In this document: one piece after another, positions 46,185 through 56,257 of the stretch
Numbering within the stretch: the stretch's first letter is position 1
Layout of the letters: every line of letters begins with the position of its first letter
Assembly (NCBI RefSeq): GCF_015706575.1
Contig: NW_024037047.1
Location: 2,918,632 to 2,982,631 of the forward strand
DNA length: 64,000 nucleotides
DNA from: Patiria miniata
Taxonomy: Eukaryota; Echinodermata; Asteroidea; Valvatida; Asterinidae
Direction of reading: 5' to 3'
Made by a program: the position numbers and the translations under genes
Notes under the pieces: model-generated
The model's database searches: none
What the model was told of the DNA's origin: nothing
The model's input: only the letters and a program-made list of their open reading frames with translations

Positions 46185-46303
46185 CTACTCCTGTTTAGGT
46201 CGGAAGACCATGCATTTGCAGAAGATGATCACCACAATGATGATGCCAACTAGAATGATAACATTTAGAGTCAGCAGAAAGATGAAGAAGTTCTTTAGGA
46301 AAT
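46185..46303 (-). CDS. Ig gene 1, exon 4: membrane span and short tail
   Basis: The 119-nt exon follows ttatcttgctgcag and encodes FLKNFFIFLLTLNVIILVG, IIIVVIIF, then CKCMVFRPKQE and a TAG stop (46187-46185). The span is about 23 residues with one asparagine in it. The cytoplasmic part is too short for a signalling motif, and its CKC next to the membrane could be palmitoylated. No clear AATAAA was found just downstream. Confidence 0.85.
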
Positions 46304-48040
46304 CTGCAGCAAGATAAAAATAATAAACGTTCATTGATATTTCTTCATAACGGAAACGTTTTACGTAAGCTGATCAGAATATTAATGTGCCCCTTAAGAT
46401 GATCGGACAATGGAAAAGTGCCAATTTGCAGTACAGTGGAGCACAACCAAACCTTGAAAAATCAACTTTGAAGGGATGGTTTTCTTTTGTCTTTCCTGCG
46501 TTCTTCTGACCAGCGAAGTATTACCACAATGAATTATCCCCCCCCTGAGGGCGCTAGCCATTTGCTTAGCTTTATTTCCTCCATTCCGCCCGCCATGACA
46601 CTTCGTCTTTTCTCTTAGCGCGTGCTACGTTCAAGATGTGTTTTTTTTCCAGAGCTGATCCACTTTCGCTCTTTTCCGACGTCTATCCTGGGTCATTCTT
46701 GTACTCTAAGTCCAAAGAAGAAATCACCGGCGACGTCTTTCGGCCAACCACAGAACATTTACCGGCGACACCTTATCCCGGGAGCACATGTCCGTCAAAT
46801 GTTCGCCCTGGTAATGTAATGCCTAAAGAAAAAGCCAAGCGAACTCTCGGCCGTGACCGCTTGTCACCACCCACTTTTCAGCTTCGGCTGTGGCACCGGC
46901 TTGGGGAATGGGCCAGGGACCACTGGCCCTGCCTGCTCGGGCTGCAATTCAGTTCTGCTCTCCCATCCCATGGTTTTCCCGAGCGGTTGTCTTACCTTCC
47001 CCACCTCCGCTACATAGCTTGGTGCTGGCCTTAAGGAGAAAAAGAAACACCAGATTTCAGACCAATCTTATGATAGGTCATTTATTAGCAGCAAACGCCA
47101 CAAGTCAAAGTCCACTAGCCACGACAAGACGCTTCTTCAGACTTATGTCTGATGCTTTGTCTCAGCCTCCTCTCAAAAGACCTCTCTCTCTGACTCAGGT
47201 CCGTGTTCCCTCCCACCGGCGTCAGTGCCCGCTCCAGATACTTTGGGCGGTGACCTGTCCACTGGATCAGAGGTTTAGCTCCCTTCTGACGTAACTCACT
47301 AGCGCATTGATATATATATTTATTTTTTACAAACGGGAAGACATGTTTGTCAGCTAGTTCCAGACCCGGATGTAAAATCAATCTTGTTTTCAAAGAACGT
47401 CATGCATACATCCTCTATCGCCCCTGGAAGAGCCCATCCGGTTTTTTTCAATCAACCGTCAGAGCCAGCCCTAACATTAGGCTGTGCCACATGTACATGC
47501 GTCCGTCCATCGCCTGCTCCTTCACCTGATGGCCTGACCCACTCTCGTTCACGGTCAACCGGTGCACCCGTGCCTAAGGCCTACGAGGCTACGAAACTCT
47601 TAATCCGGGCCTGATCACTGGTTTGCACACACGGCATTTCCGCCCGTTATCACGCCCGCTGAGCCCCACACAGTCCACACCGCCCTGATCTTTACTAGCC
47701 TCGATCAGGTGTTCTCAATCGTAATCAGAGAAGTGATTGTTTGACGTGTTCGCCGTTGTCCAATGTTCCTTCCGCCATGCTATTTTTTTCCTTAGGATGT
47801 TGCCGCCCTCAGCCCAAAGCAGTCAATGATCAATAAACCTGTACTGTCTACGACAGGCACTTCTATAAGTGGTGTCGACGACATTCAATGGACACACCTT
47901 TGACAGAATCGGCAAGATTCTCCTCCACCTTTCCATTCCGGCCTTATTACCGTTCGCACTATTAAAAACTACAGCTTGGCGATTGCGGCCGTAAATGTTT
48001 GAATCCTGGACGGTTCCTTCGTCTTTGGGAATTTTCATAT

Positions 48041-48180
48041 AATATTGGATGGCTTTGAGGTGGATACAAAAATATATTGCACGAGCTATGACAATATTGC
48101 ACGAGTCGAAGACGAGTGCAATATTGTCATAGCGAGTGCAATATATTCTTGTATCCACCGAAAACAAGCCATCCAATATT
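48041..48180. repeat. 140-bp near-perfect DNA hairpin
   Basis: The left arm aatattggatggctttgagg and right arm acaagccatccaatatt are the outer ends of an inverted repeat. It runs through tggatacaa and atattgcacgag to a short loop (tcgaagacga) near 48109. Pairing is broken by only a few bases. The ends (aatatt, followed by attattatt) suggest AT-rich targets. Confidence 0.9.
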
Positions 48181-49023
48181 ATTATTATTATTTATATCAG
48201 GCTGACTTGATCTGCAAGAAGCACAATTCAAGACACTGTCCATTACATCTTTACATCAAACGTCTTGAAGCTGCCACTGTAATTGTTAACAACAGTGCGC
48301 GTATACCTGGCCTTCTGCGCGCTGCATACGCGCGGCGTGTTCCGTGCATAGGTTCCGTGTTCGACGGTACGCGCGCGCTACGCTCTGTTTAGTGGTTGAC
48401 AACTGTGACTTTCTATGCCCTTGATCAAGCGGGAACCTGCGAAAATGCCCGGATTGACTGTAATAACAATGTTATTGCAGTCAACTTTTTAGGAAAGCAT
48501 ACAATATGCTGATTTATTTTTACAGCTGGAAGCCTGATATAAATAATAATACATTATATTGCATTCATAAATACCTCAGACAGTTTAGCTATTCCTATTG
48601 GTCGAGAGCCCGTCACGTGGCCGGTCTTAAACGGATGATAAAGACATGGCTAGCTGGTCTTAAACACTTTTCCAGTGTCACAATAAAATGTGGACTCCTA
48701 AAAATCCAGTGCCTCTTACCGTTTCATTGGTTGAACGTTCACAATCCTCACGTAGGCATGCGCAACACTACAAGCGAGTCAGAATTTTATAGTTCTAAAT
48801 TCAAAACGCAACGCCCCAGGTGCGTCTGCGTGACATCGCGCAGAACATGTTACGCGCGCGTCAATCTCCATAAAGGGGTTGTTTACATCGTACTCGCCAG
48901 CTGAACACTCCATTATTTTGCTAGAGGGATGTTTCAAAAAGCATGAAGTGAACTTGTTGAACAAAATCGGGATTTTTGGAACGAATTATTTGATATTTTT
49001 TTACGGATAAGGTATTTATGAAT

Positions 49024-49186
49024 GGGAATAAATATGTGCTCGGTCGGTTTTTATCACTCTGTTTAATACCGCTTAGAGTCTGGGTGCTGATAATTACCCT
49101 CGCCTCCGGCTCGGGTAATTATCAGCACCCAGACTCTAAGGGGTATTAAACGAGTGATAAAAACCTCCAGAGCACACATTTATTCC
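49024..49186. repeat. 163-bp near-perfect DNA hairpin
   Basis: The outer arms gggaataaatatgtgctc and gagcacacatttattccc pair, continuing through tttttatcac, tttaatacc and cttagagtctgggtgctgat to a CG-rich loop (ctcgcctccggct) near 49108. It is 0.8 kb from the previous hairpin. The sequences differ, but the layout is the same. Confidence 0.9.
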
Positions 49187-49580
49187 CTTATTAGTGCATA
49201 AGCTATCGCAATTCCCTATGGGTTAGCACTCACTAGTAATCAACCCACACTTGTGTGGGGGATTTTCAGGTAACCTCGATCTGTAAGTCCTGTTTTATAT
49301 TTCCTATATAATTTTGTTTCATCAAACTTGTTTCAAACATTTGTTCGTCCTATTTAACTGTTGCCTTTTCATTCACTGAAATGCGACAGCGGGATTTGTT
49401 TTCAATGCCTTCTCGAAATTTACTTCCACAACTCCAACTTAGTTTCCTTTAATTTCTGTCACTAATGAAGTCATTAGACCCTACCCCTAAATGTCACATG
49501 ACAGTAAGAAGCTCGTGTTCCGTAGAATCTAGAAATATAAGATATCAGTTTTGAAATGTTATATTTTCTTAAGGTCTTAC

Positions 49581-49922
49581 CAGAGCAGAACTCAAGCTGA
49601 ACCGTGGCTGTAATGTTGACGTCGCCATGAACTTGGACCTTGCAGGTAAGATTCTTCGTCAGACCCCTGTTTGGCGAGTTGTACACGGTGAATCTGCTGC
49701 TGATGGTGAACAGTCCCTGTTGTTCACACTTATGCTCAACCACCGGGTACTTGCGCTCCGTTTCCTCAAATTCCCACACGATCGTCAAAGGTGCGCTGGG
49801 CAGAACATCCGCTCTGCACTCAAAGGTTCGCTGGGCGTCTGACTGGACGTAGATTGGTTCACTCACGTTGTGGACTAGAGCCCCGGAAGAGAGATCTATC
49901 AGTTCAATGGAGGGTTGTGGAA
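49581..49922 (-). CDS. Ig gene 1, exon 3: second Ig domain
   Basis: The 342-nt exon encodes PQPSIELIDLSSGALVHNVS, QRTFECRADVLPSAPLTIVW, VEHKCEQQGLFTISSRFTVY and LTKNLTCKVQV. ECRAD...TIVWEFE with a later NLTCKVQ is a typical C2/C1-like Ig fold. A third cysteine (HKC) and a membrane-proximal FCS may form an extra bridge. The acceptor is tcattatcaatgcag and the donor is TCTG/GTAAGA. Confidence 0.9.
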
Positions 49923-50112
49923 CTGCATTGATAATGATACGAGAAGAGGGGGTAAATCTTGGGGAATGGGGGTATATGTCTCCCCAGTTTTTGATGGGGA
50001 GGGGTATTGAATCACCCCCACTTTTTTTCGTGATGAGAAACAAAAAAATGCTGATTTCGATGTATTTTTCCCCGAAATTCCCAACAACCAATAGGTATTG
50101 GAAAGCACTGAC

Positions 50113-50217
50113 TGCTAAGTACTGACTACGGAGACGAGTTTACGGGAATCAACATGTTGTTTTATTATGACACGCAGGTCACGAGTCGACTGTAACTACG
50201 GTGTTCCATATGTGACA
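50113..50217 (-). repeat. 3' LTR of the Ty3 element (105 bp)
   Basis: On the minus strand it starts TGTCACATATGG and ends with CA, matching the other LTR over its full length with about 94% identity. The flank ctgac (50108-50112) compares with ccgac at the other end, a likely 5-bp target duplication with one change. Confidence 0.92.
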
Positions 50218-53200
50218 TCTCCTTTTCTCTCATTTTTTTTTTGTAACACACAAACAACAACTATTTGAAGTGTCTGGGAAATTGTTTAGAGTCCAAGTGT
50301 GATTAAACACAGTTCCAACTGTTCATGAAGAACTCAACATTGATAGTTCTCACAGCTTCAAACTGTCATGTTTCTTGAGTAAGTTCAAAGTTCAATCAAC
50401 TGAATTATTTTCCTCCTTTTCTGAGAAAAAACATAAAGGGGAAAAAAACAATCTGTTCGGTTTTGCCATTCACTTTTGGCGGAACAAAAGAAAACATGAA
50501 ATGTGAAAACTGGAGTGGTGACTGGCAAGGTAACGTGGTCTGGATCTGCAGGAGTGCGATGAAGAGGCTTGTTAGCTTCATGGGTGGCAAGACGAAGATC
50601 CCGTCTGTTTCTCCTGTATTTTCGGCCATTGTGCTCGACCACATAAGAGCGAGGTGTTGAGTGATGATCAACAACTGTAGCTGAGAGCCAGCGGTTTGTA
50701 CCAGGAAGTGGGGCCATTCGGACTGGATCTCCAGAGATGAGTGCAGGAAGGTTTTGGCCAGCTTTTTTCTTGTCGTAGTAGAACTGCTGTTTGGTTTTGT
50801 CGTTGTCGAAGCGTTGCTTCACTTCTGGGGTGCTGTATAGCTTTGGCTGCAGTAGTGACTTCGATGTTGGTAGCTTATTACAGGGTCGGCGTCCCATTAG
50901 TAGTTGGGCTGGAGATAAGTTGCAGCTAGCTAGTGGGGTTGTGCGATAGTCGAGAAGAGCCAAGTGTCTGTCTGGGCATTTCTTCCATAGGCGTTTTACA
51001 GTTTGTACGGCTCGTTCTGCCTCGCCATTTGACTGTGAATGATAAGGTGAGGAAGTGATGTGTTGCATCTCGTAGTCCTTGCAGAACTTGCTGAACTCAG
51101 ATGAAGAGTATTGTGGGCCGTTGTCCGTTCTCAGCTTTTCTGGGATACCATGGCGACTGAATTGTGCCTTCAGTGCGTCTATGACGGCTGCGTTGCTCAT
51201 ATCAGGCAACTTGTCTACCTCTATGAATTTTGAGTAGTAGTCGATCGTGACGATGTACTGTTGTCGCTCAAAATCAAATATGTCGCAGGCTAGTTCGCTC
51301 CATGGTAGGTCTGGAAGCTTGGTGGGCTTCAGTGGTTCTACATGTTGACGGTTCTGGTTGGTGTTGCACAGATGGCAGTCTTGAACAAGGTCTGTGATCT
51401 GTTCGCTCATGCCAGGCCAGTAGAGGGCTTCTTGAGCTCGTTGTTTGCATCTGACAATGCCAAGGTGCGATGCGTGGATTTGCAACAGCATGTCAGCTCT
51501 CATGCTTGGTGGTACAACAATGCGCATACCCTTGTAGACAATGCCATCAGCTACTGACAGTTCGTCCCTTGAGGTCCAGAATTGTCGGATGGAGTGGGGA
51601 GTTTCACCCTTAGTATCAGGCCATCCCTTGCAACCATGGAATGCAACTCATTGAGCTTATCCGCTGAGCATTTCTGGAACTGGGTGTATCGTGCTGGCGA
51701 TACGGCAATGAAGTCGGTCATATTTACTACTACTGGTTTCATGTCTGGCTCGGATTCTGGTAGATTGGCACGGCTCGGTGCATCTGCAATAGGTATTTCT
51801 CAGCCAGGCTTGTACGTCACGTTTAAGTCGTAGGGTTGGAGTCTGAGTACCATTGCTTGAAGTCTCATTGGTGCTGCAAGAAGTGGCTTGCTGTAGATGG
51901 CTTGGAGTGGCTTGTGATCACTCTCTACCTTAACTTCTTTGCCAAAGATGTAGTGATGAAACTTCTTACAGCAATGTACTATGGCTAGCATCTTCTTTTC
52001 TATCTGGGCGTACCGCTGCTCGGTCTGAGTCAGGGCTCTAGAAGTGTACGCAATCGGTCTGCCATCTTGAAGGAGAACGCCTCCGAGAGCAAAGCTGCTG
52101 GCATCACACTGAATTGTGACGCGTTTGCGTACGTTGTAGTAGGCGAGTACGGGTGCGCTGCTACACATCTCGATGAGCTTGTTAAAACTCTGCTGTTGCG
52201 GCTTGTCCTAGTGGAATTCTGTGTCCTTGCTTGTGATCTCTCGTAGTGGAGCATCGACATAGCGCTAAGGTTTGGGATGAACTTAGCTAGGTACTGTACC
52301 ATTCCAAGGAACCGTCGGATGTATTCTTTGGATTTGGGTGTTGGTAGTTCTCGGACTGCTCTCACTTTATCAGGGTCGGGCTGTAGACCATTTTCTGTTA
52401 GCACGTGTCCAACGTACTTCACTCTCCGTTGTTTGATATGACACTTGTCCAAGTTTAGCTTGAGGTTCCACTCTGTTGCTCGCTTGACGACTTCCTTCAT
52501 GATCTTGTAATGGTGTGCTTTGTCTCTGCCAGCAACTAGTATGTCATCCATCACTGCACGAGCGCCTTCTATGCCTTCGAGCATAGTATCCATGATGCGT
52601 TGGAACATCTCTGGTGCGCCTTTGATGCCGAATGGGAGTCTCAGCCATCTGTAGCGTCCAACTGGCGTGTTGAATGCTGTCAACAGGCTGGACTCGTAGT
52701 CGAGTTTGATTTGAAGAAATCCTGATTTGGCCTCAATGACGGAGAATACTTTGGTGTTTGGAACCGCCGCTACTATTTCTTCAACTGTCGGGATGGTGGT
52801 AATACCCCCTTCGAATGGTTTTGTTCAGGTCCTTTGGGTCTGAGCATATTCTGACTTTGCCGTTCTTGACCACCGTCACCATCGAGCTGACCCAGTCTGT
52901 GGGCTCTGTGATTTTGGTGATATGGCCATCTTGCTCCATCTCTGCTAATTTGCTGATAATCTTCTGTCTCGGCGCCTGTGGTTGTCTCCTTGGGCCGTGT
53001 ACTACCGGTGTGACTGTCGGGTCGATTTTCAGTGAGTACGTTCTTGGGAGTGTGCCAGTTGTTTTCTTCAGCTCTGGATATCGGTCTATGCTGAGGATTC
53101 TGTGGATGAGTCGTAGCTGCTGGCTGGCTGTTCCGGACAAGAGTGGCGGTTTTTTGTTGGAACCGACAACGTAATACAGAACATCGAATGATTTGTTCTT

Positions 53201-54737
53201 GTATCGAGTTGCCATCGTCACACATCCTTTTACTTCCAGTGGGTGACTGGAGTAGGTCTCGAATTTCTGCTTTGTTGGCTCTAACTTCTGATTTGAGCCA
53301 AGCTCGACGAAGGCATTGTATGGCATGATGCTTTGGGCAGCACCCGTATCTATTTGCATGCGGAGTGTTTTGCCTGCTTTTGTCACATTCTCATACCATT
53401 CGTCAGCATTCTGATCTCCAATTGAGCTGATCATGTGTGCGTAGTCGTTGTCTGATGCAGAGTCGTTATTATCTGATGTGTGAATCTCGTTCTCTTCCAC
53501 CCGATGTGTCGTCTGACGTTGGCGGCACACTGCTGCAAAGTGGTGCAATTTGTGACAGTTGCTGCATCGTTGGTTTTTAGCTGGGCACTTGCTGTGTGCT
53601 GAGCTGTATCCACACTTGTGGCATAGTTGATCACTTGATTGGGCACCTTGGTAGCGTTTGGTCTGCTGTTGTGGTGTCTTGCCAGCTGTAGAACGTCTGG
53701 GTGGAGGTTTTTGGTATTTCCTTTCCGTGTTGTCAGCTGGTTTCGAGAAGTGATGGTTCTTGATGGAATGGACTTTCGAGTCCTCTTCCTTGCTGATGAT
53801 TTTCAGGCTTTCTTGCGACGTTTCGTGGTTTTGCCCAATACTTATCGCTATGTCCAAAGTCAAGTCATCACCTTTGTCAAGACACTTTTCTCGAACTTTG
53901 GAATGCCATGCATGACATACAATGGCATCACGGATCATGCGGTCCTCATCTGTGTAACCGCAGTCCTTGACCAGAATTTTCAGATCAGTGACGAATGCAT
54001 CACATTTCTCACCGTCTTGTTGTTTTCTGCGATGGAAATTTACTGTAGCCCTGATCTGATTTTTCTTTGGTGCCACGTAGCTCTCGTATTTAGCACACAC
54101 TCCTTACAGAGTGTCATTCTCCGCTGGGGTGTCACCCACTGCAGGTGTCCATGTGAAAGTCTCATAGATCTCTCTCCCCTTGTCTCCAATATGTGTCATC
54201 AGGTAGTTGACTTTCTCTACTTCTTTCTTAGAAGCAAGAGGGCCTTTGAAGGTGAACTCACAGTGTTGCTTGAAACGTTTCCACTCTTTGTGCAGATCAG
54301 TGGCAAGCCAGTTCATGCTAGGCTCGTCCGTCTTTGACATCTTGATGTCTTTTACAGGCCTCCGTAGATGTTATTTTCGCCGATGGTTGTAAGTATATGC
54401 GCCGAAATTCGATTTAAGTTCGGTGACTATGGCTCATTTATGAGTTATTTAACTCTACAGTTACTCAGAATTAGTCGTACGGCTGTCCGTTGCACTATTT
54501 TGGTGATTTACTGCGAGTTATTATCCACCTTTGGTCACGAACATGTGCCAATTCATCTATCACTACGTGTTGTCGAGCACGTGAGGAAAGGCTCAATTTT
54601 CTGCACGAAAATTTACAGTTATTTCTGGCTATTCACTCACCGTCCTTCTATTGACGAAATCAGGAATTTATCTTCATTCCTTTGGCGAACTTGTCTGGTT
54701 CTTTTACCCTTTGAGACAATTTCCAGGGCTCCTTAAG

Positions 54738-54747
54738 TCTGACACCA
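54738..54747 (-). promoter_or_regulatory. Primer binding site, tRNA-Leu type
   Basis: Directly after the 5' LTR the minus strand reads TGGTGTCAGA, complementary to the 3' end (TCTGACACCA) of tRNA-Leu(CAG) as remembered from vertebrates. A purine tract gagagaaaaggaga lies at the opposite position, 50218-50231, just before the 3' LTR and is the likely plus-strand primer. Confidence 0.8.
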
Positions 54748-54852
54748 TGTTAAGTACTGACTACGGAGACGAGTGTACGGGAATCAACATGTGGTTTTAT
54801 TATGACACGCAGGTCACGAATCAACTGTTACTACGGTGTTCCATATGTGACA
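54748..54852 (-). repeat. 5' LTR of the Ty3 element (105 bp)
   Basis: Same TG...CA structure and same length as 50113-50217. It is unusually short for an LTR but within the range of Mag/SURL-type elements. Confidence 0.92.
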
Positions 54853-55396
54853 CCGACCAATTGAGAAAAAAGTTCAAAAGCTTATAATGCGCCGCTTTTA
54901 TGTAACCACGAGTACACATAAGAATGTACGTGTGTATCATGAACAGCGCCCCTACACAGTGTCCAGCCAGCCCTCATGCTTTTAAAATTTCCACGGCCGG
55001 GCAATTTTTGGATTTTGGTAATCACCAAAGCCCATTTTGGAAATCCCCAGGTAGCCTACCCCCTCCCCCACTCACCGGCACTGATTTACGCCACTGGATA
55101 CGAGGAGTTGGTTCCAGATTCTCAGAAAAGCGTCGTTACAAAAATCGTCAATACAAGACAAACTACAAGACATATCATGCAAGAACACGTACACAGCGTA
55201 TAAATAGAACTAAATGCTAATCCGAGGACAAAATTATTCAACCAACGATGTACGTGACGTTAAAGGAAAACAGCACAAATAAAGCAAGATCAGAAACGAA
55301 AAAAAAAGAGAGAAGAGAATGCGCCTGTGGACTGCAAGCATGGAGATTAGTCACATTTCACGACAGCTCTGAGGGAGGGGCACACGGAGCCGTAGC

Positions 55397-55611
55397 ATAG
55401 GTCCGACGCCTCATAAGTCCGACGCCTCACAAGTCCGACAATGGACAAACGCTGTTTCGGACTTATGCGGCGTCGGACCTATGAGGCGAAATAAATACAT
55501 TTAATGTCTCATAAGTCCGACGCCTCATAAATCTGACGCCTCATAAGTCCGAAATTTGGGACTTATGAAGCGTCGGACCTATTAGGCGTCGGACTTATGA
55601 GCGGACCCCGC
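55397..55611. repeat. Palindromic array of a 16-bp word
   Basis: The word tcataagtccgacgcc and its inverse recur about 11 times in 215 bp, arranged as two successive hairpins. Each has two or three forward copies, a short spacer, and two inverted copies (first about 55399-55493, second about 55507-55610). Spacers (acaatggacaaacgctgttt, aaatttggg) are short and not conserved. It lies in the intron between exons 2 and 3 of Ig gene 1, between the Ty3 element and exon 2. The rest of that intron shows nothing. Confidence 0.9.
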
Positions 55612-55786
55612 GCACTGGTTAACACGCGCATTGCGTGGGTACACACGGAAAGTATTAGATTATGAATGTGCACGGACCCGCGCCATCTTCATGTGAACGT
55701 CAGGCGTACATAATACAGCGACGAGCGTTCATGGGTCCTCTCCAAAAACTTCGTTACCGACATAATTATGAGGTCTATACACTCAC

Positions 55787-56083
55787 CAATGAACAACTGC
55801 ATCGTTGACCCCGGTCCGCTATCTGGGAAGTACTCGCATGTGTAGTTGCCTTGATGTGTTTCATCAACTGGTCCTATAACATGACTACACTGTCGGGCTG
55901 ACGAGCCGGTACCCACGAATTCCGAGCTGTTGCAGGAATGAATGGGGTTATTGTCGAACTTCATCCGCACGACACTTCTGTTATCAGAGCTGTTAATAAC
56001 GCACGAAATGTTTACGTTTGTGCCGACGACTGCAGAGCGCTGTCCTTCATGGAGTATTTGAATTGATGTGGATGGAGCTAGTC
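55787..56083 (-). CDS. Ig gene 1, exon 2: first Ig domain
   Basis: The 297-nt exon encodes LAPSTSIQILHEGQRSAVVG, NVNISCVINSSDNRSVVRMK and GNYTCEYFPDSGPGSTMQLF. The B-strand cysteine in ISCVI and the F-strand GNYTCEY are classic Ig marks, with an extra cysteine pair (SC and QC) between them. There is no canonical tryptophan after the first cysteine; VRMKF stands in its place. The acceptor is ttacag and the donor is ATTG/GTGAGT. Boundaries are phase 1 at the 3' end. Confidence 0.88.
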
Positions 56084-56205
56084 CTGTAAGGGAAACGAAA
56101 CAGAGGTGGGAAATTTAAGTGTGCTGGAAAAGAATCGCAGTTTTGCTTTCACATTTCCATCTCTAAAAACATGAAATGAGATGGCCACAAACATGTCTAA
56201 CTTAC

Positions 56206-56257
56206 CTGTAAACTGCAGAAAAATTGCAATTACCATGAGTCGATATAAATTACCCAT
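56206..56257 (-). CDS. Ig gene 1, exon 1: signal peptide
   Basis: The 52-nt exon encodes MGNLYRLMVIAIFLQFT plus one base and ends at ACAG/GTAAGT. It joins GGA-CTA-GCT of exon 2 in frame. The hydrophobic core (LMVIAIFLQF) and the downstream G-L-A region fit signal cleavage near residue 18. The ATG at 56257-56255 is the only reasonable start. Confidence 0.85.

Larger units (their letters stand above)
46304..49580. other. Ig gene 1, intron 3
   Basis: It contains two long hairpins (48041 and 49024) and a relatively GC-rich block (46620-47800) with several overlapping open frames up to 134 codons. None resembles a protein I know and none has a coherent single frame; the block may be an old transposon. 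Words such as cgcgcgctacgctctg at 48355-48395 belong to an unnamed repeat. Confidence 0.5.
50113..54852 (-). mobile_element. Ty3/gypsy LTR retrotransposon, Mag/SURL-like, broken
   Basis: This 4.7-kb fossil retroelement lies in the intron between exons 2 and 3 of Ig gene 1, in the same orientation as that gene. Parts in minus-strand order: 5' LTR, primer site, gag (about 54340-53480) with two zinc knuckles (CHKCGYS...C and CSNCHK...C, about 53630-53500), protease (DTGA, about 53350), RT (about 53000-52200; MDDILVAG), RNase H (about 52150-51810; CDASSFALGG, ESDHKPL) and integrase (about 51530-50420; HLG..C..C zinc finger, DNGPQYSS), then 3' LTR. It is broken in about four places. The LTRs differ at about 6 of 105 positions, so the insertion is moderately old. 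Leu-type primer site and short LTRs fit the Mag/SURL group of echinoderms and insects. Confidence 0.93.
46185..56257 (-). other. Two-Ig-domain type I membrane protein gene, complete, 4 exons
   Basis: The exons (52, 297, 342 and 119 nt) sum to 810 nt, 269 residues plus stop, with consistent phase-1 junctions. The product has a signal peptide (residues 1-18), Ig 1 (Cys 45 and 100), Ig 2 (Cys 152 and 210), a membrane span (about 233-255) and a tail of about 12 residues ending FRPKQE. Many N-x-S/T sites (NIS, NSS, NRS, NYT, NVS, NLT, NIT) fit a heavily glycosylated surface receptor or adhesion protein. No ITIM, ITAM or charged membrane residue is present. I do not recognise the family; the nectin/CD80-like two-domain plan is only an architectural comparison. 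The third Ig-flanking intron holds a Ty3 element. Confidence 0.85.

Noticed and set aside
46636-47294. 132- and 134-codon overlapping frames
   Set aside because: Two frames overlap in a GC-richer block without any recognisable domain; likely an old repeat inside an intron of Ig gene 1.
52815-54337. Plus-strand open frames up to 232 codons
   Set aside because: They are antisense shadows of the Ty3 element's gag-pol region.
55397-55611. CRISPR array
   Set aside because: Repeats occur in both orientations with short, unequal spacers and the genome is animal; there are no cas genes.
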